A stretch of 64,000 nucleotides of DNA from Agroathelia rolfsii (Eukaryota > Basidiomycota > Agaricomycetes > Amylocorticiales > Amylocorticiaceae): NCBI GenBank assembly GCA_018343915.1, contig JABRWF010000004.1, forward strand, positions 1,116,001-1,180,000. The letters are read 5' to 3'. Below are positions 1-11,920 of this stretch, in pieces. The position numbers were made by a program, and so were the translations under genes. How positions within the stretch are numbered: position 1 is the stretch's first letter; every line of letters starts with the position of its first letter. A model generated the notes under the pieces. It saw only the letters and a program-made list of their open reading frames with translations, was not told the origin of the DNA and made no database searches.

Positions 1-3000
1 CCTCGCGCACGGCCGAAATAATATTTGTCCATCTAGACGGTCGCGGATGTGCGAGATTTAATGCCAAAGACGGAGCATCAGAGTGGAATAGCATGTCTGT
101 GATGGCATTTGATACTGCTGTAAATGGTATCCATGCTGCGGTGCCGGCTAAATCTGGGAAGGATCCCATAGCTACAGATGACTTAACTAGCAAAGGGAAC
201 CAATCGGCAGTAGCCCAGTAACCACTCGGGACGGATCCAGAAATCTGGCCAATCCGGAGCGAAGTTGCCTGAAGGCCACTGTTTTCTAGAACCTAGAAAC
301 AAGCGCATTATTACACTGATCATAAGGAACAACAGATGATTCTCACTCGTTCAATGACATATTTGCCTTCGCCGTATCCACTGCCTACGGCATACTTGGC
401 TTCATGCTGCATCTCTTCAGGATACGGTCCCTTCTCCTTTGGCCATGATTGCGTGGTTCCGATAGAGGACGCAAACAGAAACCGGACGGAATTGGCATTT
501 ACGGAAGACAATGCAAGATCGAGGAGTCGCCTTGTGCCTTGCAGATGACACTCAAATGATGGCAATGAAAGATTAAAGTCGAGCTTCCAAGCGTTGTGAA
601 CAATGGCTGTTACAGATGAGCAAATCTAAAGACTTATAAATCGCCATTCCACAGAATAATTTTGTAATATCCAGACCTCTTTATATAGCGACGAATCCAG
701 ACCAAGATTCTTGGCCGCGATGTCGCCCTCCACGAAAACAACCTTAACACTCTCCAATAGCTTCACTGGTAGATGACGATCCACAAAGGCTTCAATTTGC
801 CTTTGCCTCGACGACTTCCTTCCGGGACGATTGAACGCATAGACTGTCTTCACTTTATCGTTTTGCAGCAGCGAGGCAAGAAAGAACGATCCCAGGCCGC
901 CAGTAGTCCCAGTTGTCAGAACTACGGCAGGTGTGATCAGCGATCCGATGCGCTTTGTGCCTTCGAAGCCCGAGGAAAGTCGAGTAATAGTGTTTTCGAT
1001 GATCTGAACTCTTTCATCGGTCGCTACCTCCATTGGAATGTTCTTGACGTCCGCAGAGGCCAGTTGCACAATATACTTCGCCAGATTACTGATGACAGCA
1101 TACGAATAGACAAGATTGAGAGGTAGTGCCTTGACATGTGAGCCCAGCGACCCTGCGGCAGATTGTGAATGTTGAAGGGCGGCAACGATCTGGTTTCTCA
1201 GAAACATGGCACTTAGACTATCAAATCCCTGTTCGAAAACGCTTTGATGAACATTGATTTTAGAGCTCGATGAAGATAGCAACGCCTTGGCTTGCTTGAT
1301 AAGCCAAATCGTCACATCCTCCTCCGACCAACTCTTGGGATGCCTGACCACGCCAGCCGTCTTTCCAGCCGCTCCATACCTGATTGAGAGTATAAGAATA
1401 AACGTCTTTAAAAAATAGACACTCCAACTTACAAAGCATCAATTTCTTCAGCATAAAGAGTAGTTGTTGCCTTCCTCTTAATAGTGCCTTTATCAGCTCT
1501 CAGCATAGGCTTGTCTTTGCTTGTCACAAGAACTAAATGTTTAAAGATGCGACTGAAAGCAGGAGAACTGGCAGTCGCAGCTTCAATCGTAGGCCAGATA
1601 TCATCGATGAACGCATTAGCCTCTTGACTAAGGTTCATAGGCTCGACCAGTACACCAACTTGGTTGCGCCCACGACCAAAGAGAACTGCACTGCGTATCC
1701 GCTTGTCCTTGACTATAACCTCTTCAATAGGACAAGGAACAACCTTCTCACCGGAAGAAAGCGTCAGCACATCATCCTGTCGACCGACACTGTTTACAGT
1801 TGTAATTAGTAATTATGTTAAAAGCAATGCAATGCAAAAAAAAAAAAAAACGCACATTCTCCAAAGGTTTGCCTTTGTCGGGTGTCTTTCCCATAGATCA
1901 GACGTGGCATATCCACTAATCTTCCGTATCTTGCCGTCAACCTCCACTTCTGCCGTATAATTTTGAATAGCAGGGTTGTGGGTTTCGCATGGCTATTTCA
2001 TTTCTGAGCATATTTCCCCATTTATCATCCGCATCTACGCGACGTACCAAGAATCGCAATTCAAAAGTCCTAGCTTCGCCTTCACAATGGTCACCAATTT
2101 GTTGTGGAGCCCAGTCGATGCGGGTGCGCTCGCTGAATCGGGTGTAGTCCCAATCCTTATAATCTGGATCCTCTGGTACCCAGATTTGTATCGTCATATT
2201 GACCTTTCCGTCCAAAATATTAATGAGGTATGGGAAGACAAAAATGAGAGATAGCATACCTCGGTGCCGCCGAACAGAGTCCTAACCTTGATACCCTGGT
2301 TGACGAGAAACTGGCCTTTTTCGTAAGCCAATGGCCCGCCAGCGTACCCAACGAGTCGCAGACGCCGAAGAAAGGTGAGCGTTTCTTCATCTCCTTCAGT
2401 AGCCCAGTTGTCCAAGAATATCGGCACACTAAATATTGCTTCCACATCAGTTTTTCGTGCGTTTTCTATGATATTTTCGGCGGTTGGAGCCATTGGGAGC
2501 GAGTATGACGAAGAGATAGATATGCAATTTTCCTTGAATGTCGTCTCAGTTGGAGGGAAAATGCACACGCCAAGAGGATGTGACAGGGGTCCGACCAGCT
2601 CGTTAAAAAATGCTTTGAGAAACATACATCAGTAGCTGTGTGTACATATTCGCTTATACAATACAGAACCGACCATATGCGTGGAAAGGGGGCAAACCAA
2701 ATGTACCAAGTCTTCGGAGAGGGGGATCTACTGTTGCTCGGTCCGTAATTTTCTCTGTGAAGCAAGCAAAACATGAACAATTTTTGCGTATTTCATTTAC
2801 ATAGACCAACCTATTTTGGATGCCAGTAATAATGTCTTGAACGTCTGGGGGATCACCTTTGGGAAACCGGTGCTGCCACTGCTATGGAGATATACTGCCA
2901 CGTCGTCCAAATTTCGTTTTTTGGGAGGATAAGCCTCAAAAGAATAGTCTTTTGCTTTGGCTTTGATATGGGAATATACGCAGTTAGGGTAAGGAATATG

Positions 3001-3526
3001 CTCTATGTTCAAGGGAAAATTCGACGGACACTCCACCCTGATGGCATCAATCAGGGCATCTGTCGTGGTATTATCAGACCTGGGCGTAGTTAAGACGCGA
3101 TGACAATTTGTCTCCTGCAACATATTTGCAATAGCTGCCGCCGAGTTACGATGAGACATAGGGAATGGCTGCAAATTATTGAGCGAAGTGTCAAGTGGCT
3201 GACAATTCATTGAGTCGACGACTTACAGTTAACCCTGAGCGAAGAACGCCTATCATAATAGTATGGTATGCCAGATTGCTTACATTGGCCAGGATCGCTA
3301 TAACCTCGTTGTCCCTGCCAGCAAAGGGGTCTGGTCGGATATAACGAGCGATATCGTGGGCAGCTCTTCCAAAGTCCAAGTAGGTTATGTCTATGGGTTT
3401 CTTCTGTCCGGGGAAAGCAAACGTATAGATGGGATCATTGCTATGATGAAGCATATTGTAATCAAGGAGTTCATGGAGAAGTAAATCACTTTGGCAGAGA
3501 AAAAATGGTGAATCGAGAGAGAACAT
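1..3526 (-). CDS. Adenylate-forming reductase (A-T-R, NRPS-like), copy 1, 3' end outside window
   Basis: The architecture is adenylation, carrier and NAD(P)-dependent thioester reductase, which in this family activates a carboxylic acid, loads it on phosphopantetheine and releases it by reduction. Exon 1 is 3227-3526 (start ATG 3526-3524), exactly 300 bp as in the paralogue at 42195. Exon 2 starts at 3168. The A3-type motif SSGSTGFPK lies near 2870, the carrier Ser motif FDSLSA near 1215, the reductase loop TGTTGGLGS near 910, and the YGEGKY dyad region near 370. The last visible exon, from about 292 to position 1, reads open from VLENSG into the window edge, so roughly 150 C-terminal residues are missing. 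All exons examined are open and join in frame, so I see no sign of decay. It diverges from the copy at 42195 and is oriented the opposite way. The substrate cannot be told from sequence. Confidence 0.88.
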
Positions 3527-4820
3527 GGTGGAAACGATATACTTCAGATAATGGATCAGGATTATGCTTTATAGTATGCAGTGTGCCCCGAGGATGCCGA
3601 TATAGGCTAGCGGCTACGATATCCTGGTACTCCTATACTTGTACATTGGTACAAGTGGGGGAAGGGGGGAGACAAAGATTAGACCGTGCCGCAGCTAGTC
3701 AGAGCCGAATGCACCTCTTGGTCCCTACACTCATAATAACGGAGAAGCTCGTAATTTAGCTTCGTAGAAAAAGGTTAGGCAAGCAATCGTAAAGGAAAAG
3801 AAACTTCGTCAGGCTAAAATTGTCGACTGAATCGGCCAGAGGCGATCAACAAATTAAAAATGAGGTACGCGAGCTTGCAGACATCTTTCATTATTGTGAA
3901 ACGTAGCTATGACAGAATTTCGGCGGTGGCAACTCCCAACCAAGAGTTTGAAGTGATACTAGTAGGCGACAAATTCAGTTTTAAGCTGGGGGCGTGGTGA
4001 TGCTTTCACGCTGGAATTAGAGCTAGTGCCATGTTTCATATGATTCATCCCAAATATCGCCTAGACTAATTAGGGCGAACAGAGTTGCTTTGTCTCAGAA
4101 CCGTACTAAGCCTGGACAGTGGACAATGTGTTCGAGTTCGTGGCCCAGGTCATATTTGCCGCCCGGGCTGTCGGATCTCGGAGCTACTAATTGGTAACTG
4201 TAGCCTCCTGCCGAGGTTCAAGTCGACGCGGTAGATACTGATCAAGTAACACTACTGCTAGTAATATTTACTTATCACGGCCATACGAGCGGATCTATAT
4301 TAATGCTAATAGAGGGGCAAGAATGTTTTATGGACTGATGTGGCGTAGACTACTAGTAGGAGATAACTTCATCCCGAATACCAGTAATGACATGAAAGTT
4401 AATCGTCAGTGCAAGTAACGAGCGACTCGGAAGCGAACTCAAACTAGGCCTTTAAATTTTAGTCTCCCCAAGGCAGATTACGTGGGGACGAGGCCATCGT
4501 AAGCTTAAATATATGCCGGCATCGTATCCGGACTTTCTTGTTCACAAAAGGTCTATTTTCTACTAATGGATGCAACACGAGGGGAATATACACTCAACTC
4601 AACAATTGAGGAACAGTTCATAAGATTTACAGCATTATATGAAAAATCGAACATCATTAAGACCGCGGTACAACATTACATCGTCATCACAACTGAGGAA
4701 ACCCCCGATCGGGCATTGATCGAAAGAACCATGACTATAAGTAAATAATTAAAAAAGGGACGGGGCAAGAAAAATATCAAGAGAAGAAAATACGTGCAAT
4801 TGAGACGTTAATAAATTCTT
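3527..4820. other. Gene-poor spacer: reductase promoter and peptide-transporter 3' flank
   Basis: About 1.3 kb between the start of the reductase (reading left) and the stop of the peptide transporter (also reading left). A minus-strand TATA-like stretch lies near 3567-3573. A 60-codon plus-strand frame at 4566-4748 has no recognisable feature and is probably chance. No RNA gene or mobile element was recognised. Confidence 0.5.
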
Positions 4821-7086
4821 TCAAGCAGCCTCTTTCTCGGACCGAGTCGGCACACGGTCCTTGCTCGTGCCAGCATGACCAGTAGCGAGCTCATTAAGCT
4901 CGTCTTCCCGGGCGTCAATGTGACGCACGCTGAACCAAAAGATGACGCCGCAGACACCAGCTAAGACGGCCATGGAGCCATAATTCCAAATCAACAAGGG
5001 ATCAACCAACAATGGGTTGAAGGCCTCAGAAAGAGCGGAAGAAATGGCGGATGCGAAGAGGAAGACGGCCATGACGAGCGAACGCATGTTCTTGGGCGCC
5101 TTGGTGAACGCATACTCGAGGCCCGTAATGGACGCAAAGATCTCAGAAAATGCAATGAGGACGTAGGAACCAGTTTGGATCTAGAGGAGAGACAGGGTCA
5201 GAACCCCTGAAATGTGACGGATAAGGAAAGAAGAACGTACCCAAACGTTCAGAGGGGATGTCCGAAGGTTGCCTTCCGCATCAAGGCAGCTGTTGGCCTG
5301 ATAACCACATGGGGAGGTCTACGACATTGACAGTTAAAGGAGCGAAAAGATATTTGGGATAATCAAACAGCATACCTTGTAAATGTAAGCTTGGACAACA
5401 GCAGCCCAAATCATAGCAGCCGAGCCCGCGAAGAAACCAGCAGTTATCTTCTTTAGAGCACTGAAGTTGATTCCAGCGCGACGCAAGGCAGGGTAAATCT
5501 ACATACACATCACGAAGCTGACAGTTAGTACCTGGTTATGATCCAATGATATACTTGGCACTTACGAAGATATCACAGATGGGAATGAAGATCAGAAGTG
5601 CGAATGGATCAAGGTTTGATAGGACATCGTTAGGAACACCATGGGTAGCCATGAGGGCTGCCTGAGATGTCAAGTTGTTGTTGATTTGATTGTATGTTAA
5701 CCCTAAAAAGGGACATTCGGGTTATCTTGCCTGCCGTAAAACAACTCAAAGGTGAAAGATACGTACAATAGATAGGGAACCAGAGGAAGACAGCACAAGC
5801 CTTGAACCCACGCATGACCTCATCAACCCAAACATCATCATATGTCATCCAAGATGGCTTAGGTCCTGTGACATTGCTGGGCTTGGCAGAGTCCCAGAAG
5901 CCTGGTGCACTCATGCGCCTCCATGTGGTGACGGGGTTGAGACCCCACTTGCCCTTGGCGGCAAAGAAAAAGATGTGAAGGGACGAGCTAAGGACGGAGC
6001 CTGAAGGAGGCGAGCGCTGGTACCGATTGCGGCCATAGAATATGATGGCTGGGCAAAGCAAGAAGACGATCGTGGGAAGTGTGTACGAAAGCCAGAAACC
6101 AACATATTTCTCAGCATAGACCATCGCAATTTGACCAATGAGTGCGCCAGTATTAATGAAGAAGTAGAACCACTAGCACGTTTTCGAGATGGAAATGAGC
6201 AACAAATCGCAGCATATATGCGCCCTTGTGCCAGACTCACCATATACATGCGAGAAACGGTGAGCGTAGGATCTACAATCACACGCTCTCCATTCTTCTC
6301 CGTGCGAACGAAGAGTTTAGTACGTTTGTATTGCTCCGCAACCAGGGGAGAAATGTTGGACTTGAAGCCGCCAGTACCGATGCCCATTATGATCATAGCA
6401 ATGATGAAGCACGCCAAGGCGCCATGAGCGCTATCTAGCACGCTGGGGATAGCCGAGATAATCAGGAGAATGTGTCCGATGAGAGTGATGGCGAGGGATA
6501 TTGTAATTGTCTTGTATCGACCCCAGTAGGTGTCCGCAACGTAAGCACCAAAGAGGGGGATAATGTACACCCTATGTAGAATATGAGTTCCGTAAATCGA
6601 TATGGAGCTAGATCGACGTTGATGCTTACCAGAATTGATAAAAGGTGGTCAGGCCCGAGGAAGCCTGCTGACCCATGCCAAGAGCACCGGCTTGACGACC
6701 TGTGCCACCGGCACCTGTACGGGAGCCATCCGGACGTGGCCATTGAATGAAGTTGGTAAAGACAACGCTGCAGCCGTAGTACGAGAATCTCTCTGCGGCC
6801 TCAACGGTAGCGATCACTGGACAATAAGGCCAAGTTCTTGATGTCATTATCACACGACCCATCAACTGGGGTACTCACAGTAAGTGTTGAGCGGAAGTTT
6901 ATCAGGGACCCGGCGAAGGGTTTCCTTTTCATGCTCCGTAGGGAACTCGAGTCCGTCATGAATACCATCGAGTTCCTCCTCTGAAGAGGTTTCCGTAAGA
7001 GCATGTTTTCGGCTGAGGATGGCTTCATCCTTCCTTGCCTCGGCTATGCCTGCGAAGTAGGCATCATCGGTTGAGAGACCAGCCAT
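4821..7086 (-). CDS. PTR2: POT/PTR2-family proton-coupled di/tripeptide transporter
   Basis: This is a plasma-membrane major-facilitator importer of di- and tripeptides. The start ATG is 7086-7084 and the stop 4823-4821, with several short introns. The N-terminus is hydrophilic and acidic. It is followed by the PTR signature AERFSYYG near 6800, the segment GTGGFKSNISPLVAEQ near 6340, and the second PTR signature WFYFFINTGALIGQ across an exon junction near 6150. Many hydrophobic helices follow, the last pair near 4900-5080, and the C-terminal tail is charged. Length and order match fungal PTR2 proteins. The promoter is shared head to head with PEX13 through a 1.6 kb spacer. Internal exon ends were not all fixed; the family call is firm, while the substrate range is inferred. 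Confidence 0.9.
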
Positions 7087-8677
7087 TTCGTGCGCTCAGA
7101 GTGTGTATCAAGACCAGGGATCTTGTCTGAGGAACAACGGGCGAGGAGACAAGACAATCCGAGAGACCTTGGGGAGAATACCAGGGTGAAGAAGAAACGG
7201 CATTCCAGCTGTGATAGGGACTTTATAGACCTTTTTTTTTTTTTTTTTTTTTTTTTGAGGCTGCTCCAGAGCTGGCGCGATAAGCACGTGCGGAAGTGCT
7301 TGGCGGATGGCGTATATGCCAAAACGATCATCGCTACCTGATCATTTTTACCAGGCATTTACCTTATCGGAGCTTCCACAAATGTTTACGACGGAATAAA
7401 GATACCGCAGAAGATCCGTCTCAGGTACAAGCCATTCATAGAAAAAGGGATCAGGGCATGCAGGAAGCACAAAACTATATCTTTCCAAGTGAGTTAGAGA
7501 GTTTCAACTCATTCAGGTTCACCATACAGCAATAGCGGTGCCGAGCTCTATACTTTCCGAAACAAGTCATCATTTTGGTTATGGTCATTGGATACCGTCC
7601 CTCTCGGATGAACTCATTTGACATCTTCGCAGGCAAGCCTGAGTTGTAACATTAAGAGCTATTGCTATTTTCCTGGGCGCACTAGCTCTTCAATCCAAGG
7701 ATAGAATCATACTTGCGTACTGCCTATTATTACTATTATAGGGGGGGGGGGGGTTCCCAGAGCAATATATTTATTTGCACCTTTCGAGCCAGACGGCCGC
7801 ACCGGTTGATTCTGCGATGCCGTAAAGCAAGCGATTGCTCTTGGCTCGATAGCTGGGCAAGGTGTTTATCACTTTTATCATGTGGAACTCCAATTTTATT
7901 TCGCCTCACAATAACAAATTTGGTAATCTTTTTATCTTGCCCATAAGGTATACTTTTCGTAAGTATTGCTGCAACAGCTCCGTTTCTTTGGGCGCGCGAG
8001 TGCTCCGGTGATTTTTATTTATTTAGATACTGAGCGTCAACCACCGAAGCAAACATGTATATATATATTTGCCCTGTATTCTTAACTGGCACGCTGTTGT
8101 GTGAATTAAATTTTTTGATTTACTATAGACAGTACACTACTTGCGGAGGTCAGGCCGGCACTGTGACGGCAAGAGAGACAGTGTGAAGACAGTGGTTGGG
8201 GGTGGAGGGGTCCTACCAGTGTAGCCGGCAGGCTTGGCTCGACTAACCCGGCAGGCACCGCTCAAGCTGCAGGCGAGAAGGTATCTCGATACGCCCCTAA
8301 CCAACTGTCTGGGCTAGTGTACTCATTGGGGAGGCGAGTGTGTCGAGCACAGCTTAACACTAACTGTATGCGCTATGCTCCTAACTGTCAGGGAACAAGC
8401 TGCAAACTGTGCAGCAGATGAGCTATACGGGCAAACTCGGCGGAGCGGAATCCGAAATATGATGCTTCCGGCCTATCCTCCAAATGCCGAATGGATTCGG
8501 CGACACAAAACATACATACCTAAATTGCAGTCGCGGAATATCACGTGACCACTAATTCTGCGGGCCGACGTCGGAGCTAAGTGTGTCTCAGAATGGGGAT
8601 TGCGTCGTGCACGCCGAGAACAGCCACCTGCCGCACCACACCTATCCCTCTTCACCTTGCCCACAGGCCCTCCAACC
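7087..8677. promoter_or_regulatory. Divergent intergenic region between PTR2 and PEX13
   Basis: A 1.6 kb spacer separates two head-to-head genes. It has a run of 25 T at 7232-7256 close to the PTR2 start, a run of 13 G at 7741-7753, and the palindrome TCACGTGA at 8541-8548, about 130 bp before the PEX13 ATG. CACGTG cores are bHLH/Cbf1-type sites in fungi, so this is a plausible PEX13 promoter element (inference). No gene was recognised inside. Confidence 0.5.
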
Positions 8678-9820
8678 ATGGCCGCTCCGCCCAAGCCTTG
8701 GGAACGACCAGGCGCTACAGTCGCATCATCATCAACCCCTTCGGTATCTGCACCCACAGCAACAGCACTTCCAGCTTCTACCACGGCAGCGTCGACAGTA
8801 TCTGCTACTCCATCGATCCCTGATCGTCCCGCCGCCTTGACTTCAGCAGTACAGCCTTCGCTATCGACTACGACATCACCATATAACCGATTTGGGTCCT
8901 ATGGTACTGGCTATGGTGGCATGGGGGGATATGGCGGCTACGGTGGTGTTAGTTCCTACGGTGGATATGGTGGACTCGGTGGGTATGGCGGATACGGTGG
9001 AGGATACGGCGGAGGATATGGCGGCTACGGCGGCATGTATGGGGGCATGAATGGAATGTATGGTGCTCCAGGGGGCATGTACGGACCGGGTATGCCAGGC
9101 CTCGACCCCAACAACCCTTCGCTCACACAGGCCCTCGAGTCGACCACCCAGCACACATTTGCACTACTGCATAGTATCGTACAAACATTCGGTGGTGTCG
9201 CACAAATGCTCGAGAGTACTTTTGTCGCTACGCATAGTAGCTTTTTTGCCCTGGCTGGGGTCGTCGACCAGTTTGGTCAGCTCCGGAACGCACTCGGGAG
9301 CGTTCTTGGACTTTTTGGTCTACTCCGGTGGATGAAGGAGCTTGTTACTGGCCGGCCCAGCACACAGCCTATGCGCTCTGAATTCAGGGAGTTCATCAAC
9401 GGCAAACCTGTACAGGGCCCTGCCGGCCCACCTGCCCCTCGACCATCGAAGAAGCCATTGATTATCTTCCTCCTGGCCGTCTTCGGTGTTCCCTTCGCTA
9501 TGAACAGGCTTGTGCGCGCTATGGCAGCACGCCAGCAACAAGCCCAACAACCGCTTCCACCCCTTGATCCCTCCGAGCTTACCTTCGCTCGGTCATTGTA
9601 CGCCTTCAAGCCGAGTACGCCAGCAGAATTGGCTCTGAAGGAGGGTGAAATAGTTGCCATTATGGCCAAGCTTGATGCTGCATCCGGACAAGAAGTTGAC
9701 CCGCGCATCGAATGTGAGAGCGAGTGGTGGAAAGGACGGACAAGAGAGGGTAGAGAAGGATGGTTCCCCAAGAAATGGGTCGAGGTCATCGAAAGAAAAG
9801 ACAAGAAGATAGCGGCTTGA
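8678..9820 (+). CDS. PEX13: Peroxin 13, peroxisomal membrane docking protein
   Basis: Pex13 is a component of the peroxisomal matrix-protein docking and translocation machinery. The frame is intronless and encodes 380 residues. I chose the ATG at 8678 because the protein then opens with the typical MAAPPKPWERPG and further upstream codons lack conservation features. Residues about 66-145 form a Tyr/Gly-rich repeat tract (GGYGGYGG units with Met-Gly). Next comes the Pex13 N-terminal-type domain with LTQALESTTQ, and then hydrophobic segments including IIFLLAVFGVPFAM. The C-terminus carries an SH3 domain: ALYDF-like RSLYAFKPS, then ELALKEGEIVAI, EWWKGR and GWFPKKWVEV. Position-by-position it matches fungal Pex13 (N-terminal YG region, membrane part, C-terminal SH3). 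Confidence 0.93.
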   Translation: MAAPPKPWERPGATVASSSTPSVSAPTATALPASTTAASTVSATPSIPDRPAALTSAVQPSLSTTTSPYNRFGSYGTGYGGMGGYGGYGGVSSYGGYGGLGGYGGYGGGYGGGYGGYGGMYGGMNGMYGAPGGMYGPGMPGLDPNNPSLTQALESTTQHTFALLHSIVQTFGGVAQMLESTFVATHSSFFALAGVVDQFGQLRNALGSVLGLFGLLRWMKELVTGRPSTQPMRSEFREFINGKPVQGPAGPPAPRPSKKPLIIFLLAVFGVPFAMNRLVRAMAARQQQAQQPLPPLDPSELTFARSLYAFKPSTPAELALKEGEIVAIMAKLDAASGQEVDPRIECESEWWKGRTREGREGWFPKKWVEVIERKDKKIAA

Positions 9821-10502
9821 GTAAAATTTTACTAAATTGTTAGCAGCTTTTCCGCCTTCATCCGTTGTTGCCCGCTCAGTCGTCGTACATTATACTTCCC
9901 TCTATTCTCTGGCTTTGTTCTGTTCTATTTCTTTTTTATGTGTTTTGGATACACTGTACGGTACGGAACCCGCTTTTCCGAGAGATGTGCTCCCTGTTCT
10001 TCTTAATCCTCCCTTTATGATTTTAAAGCATTTTGGTTGTCTGATATGTGCTTTCTTTCAGTTACTTACAAAAATGAACACAGTTTCGCTTCGATGATTC
10101 CCATGGTGCAATCACTTGAAAATAACTTACCAATGGGTTTTTGTAGTAGATGTCGGCCATTGGTATTGACCCATTGATGGAATGCTACAGTTTTATTCAT
10201 GCCATTCCATCAAGCTAACTCCATTCGCAATCTTGCGACCTTGTTCACTTGATCAGAGCTGATGCTTGCAAATTTATTTCAAGCTGTGCTTCAGGATCGA
10301 TTTGCCCAGAGGTGATGCGATCTTCACAGCTTACGTTCCAAGACGATGTCCTGATAATGATATCGGCAAGTTCGTTGAATACAGTTTACATCACAAGCTA
10401 TGCCCCCTCCCTCCTCTCAAAGCTTGCTTAAGACTAAGCATTGAACTCAGTCCCTTAGCATCCCGAACATATTCTACGACTTCCTCAACCATTCACTGAC
10501 AA
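9821..10502. other. Spacer after PEX13
   Basis: Probably holds the PEX13 3' UTR and the former promoter of the pseudogene that follows. It has T-rich stretches and only short chance frames. Nothing else was recognised. Confidence 0.4.
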
Positions 10503-11480
10503 ATGGAAAACTTCTACACACACCCAGCATTCCAGACATTCCCTTCCTTTTCTGCACCTCTATTCCAGAACAACGAAAATCTGGTACAGCTGGCACAGCT
10601 CCCAAATGCCCAAGAGCCTAGCGTATCCCACGTGAGACAAGTCAGGGACCTCTTCCTCAAACACACGCCCTTGACAAACTAAATCATCGATATTATTCTC
10701 GACTATGCGTCTTATTGGGCACAAATGACTTTCGTATTAGAAACACCCGTAAATACACGGCAGCTGGGGGAGGAGGACATTATGGTCCTGCGCACGCTCC
10801 CGCTTGGCTTGTGCTTCCAGAGGGGTGACAGCCGTGACGATTACCAAACTTAAGTTGAAGAGGAATCATCATGGCCTGCTCCGCGAGGCGAAAATCCATT
10901 CCGCAGGGTAGAGTTCGACATTGAAAGCCATGACCAAGGCTGATGTGACTCATTCAACCCTAACTGGGGGCCATACGATGGTTCCTTTACGTGGTTCGAC
11001 GCCTACGTAGACCATCCCATGATCTATCAAACAGACGGATCTCTTGTTCCTATTACAGACGATGGCGCCATTCCACCCGCGGGATTGAAGTGGAACGATG
11101 CCCATCATACCAGGTCTTCTCTCGAGTTACAGCTCGACTCGGGACGTATGCGCTTGTTGTGCCCAGATCATCCCACCGCCAAGGAACTCGACCCTCCCGC
11201 AGAGAAGCCGACGCATCTCGCTCGGAATCGCAGGGCAGACATGACATCGCAACGTCATAAAATTACTTGGGACTTCCTCGAGGATGATGAATTGAATATT
11301 TCCACCTTATTGCAAGTTTACAAGGGTAAGGGCAAGGGGACGACTGATGTTAATGGACCAGGGCAGCTGGTACGCGATTTGAAGGTCGGAGACACCATTG
11401 CTGTCTGGGCTAAAGCTAGATATCCGGGGTGGGTCAACTACGTGAACAAAGTCATCATCACTGTTTCGTGGGCTATTTGA
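10503..11480 (+). pseudogene. Pseudogene of the uncharacterised VRDLKVGDTIAVWA family (three nonsense codons)
   Basis: From ATG 10503 a single frame of 326 codons can be read to TGA 11478-11480 with no frameshift. It is interrupted by TAA at 10680-10682, TAA at 10851-10853 and TGA at 10941-10943. Despite these stops all family blocks are present: IIDIILDYASYWA, LRTLPLGL, FRRVEFDIESHDQG, WGPYDGSFTWFDAYV, THLARNRRAD and the closing LVRDLKVGDTIAVWAKARYPGWVN. The first stop replaces the Glu/Val position of the LP-x-E/V-L-x-DIILD motif, and the third replaces the Trp of HDQGW. Length equals the intact relatives (302-388 residues). A recent loss by point mutation fits best; readthrough or sequencing error is less likely with three stops. 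Confidence 0.85.
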
Positions 11481-11920
11481 CATGTCATAGCGATTGGGCG
11501 GACGTCAGTCATTTACAGTGCTAAGTTATAGTACAAAGTGGACGCTTAGATAAATGCATTAATTTATCAAGGATTCTCTGAGTATCCCAACCTGTGAACA
11601 AGGAAAGAAGTGATTTGGAATATCAATAAACGGTGGATCAATTTACATCACCCATGATGCAATCAGAGTAGAGGGTACCAATTACCCACTAAAGCCCTTA
11701 ATAAATACATGTTATGTATTTTTATCAGTTTTCCTGATGTGGTGTGGCGACTGGTGGCTTCCCATCATGACGCTGACATGACACACCGTGACATTACTGC
11801 CTCACTCGTACTTGCCACGTTTGCCGGATTCTGCCATGCACCCAATGTGCCTTTTAGGAGAGGACCTCTGGCTGGTGGCCTGACTCACTCAATCACTCCC
11901 AAGACATTCTGGCGCTCAAG
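11481..11920. other. Spacer between two family members
   Basis: 440 bp, AT-rich, probably containing the promoter of the gene at 11921. A chance plus-strand frame at 11709-12074 overlaps it. Nothing else was recognised. Confidence 0.4.

Noticed and set aside
4566..4748. A 60-codon plus-strand frame
   Set aside because: No domain, unusual composition for the genome, and no supporting splice or promoter features.
7232..7256. The T25 run as a retroelement poly(A) tail
   Set aside because: No coding remnant or target-site duplication beside it; it lies in a promoter region. The same holds for the A-tract before 37868.
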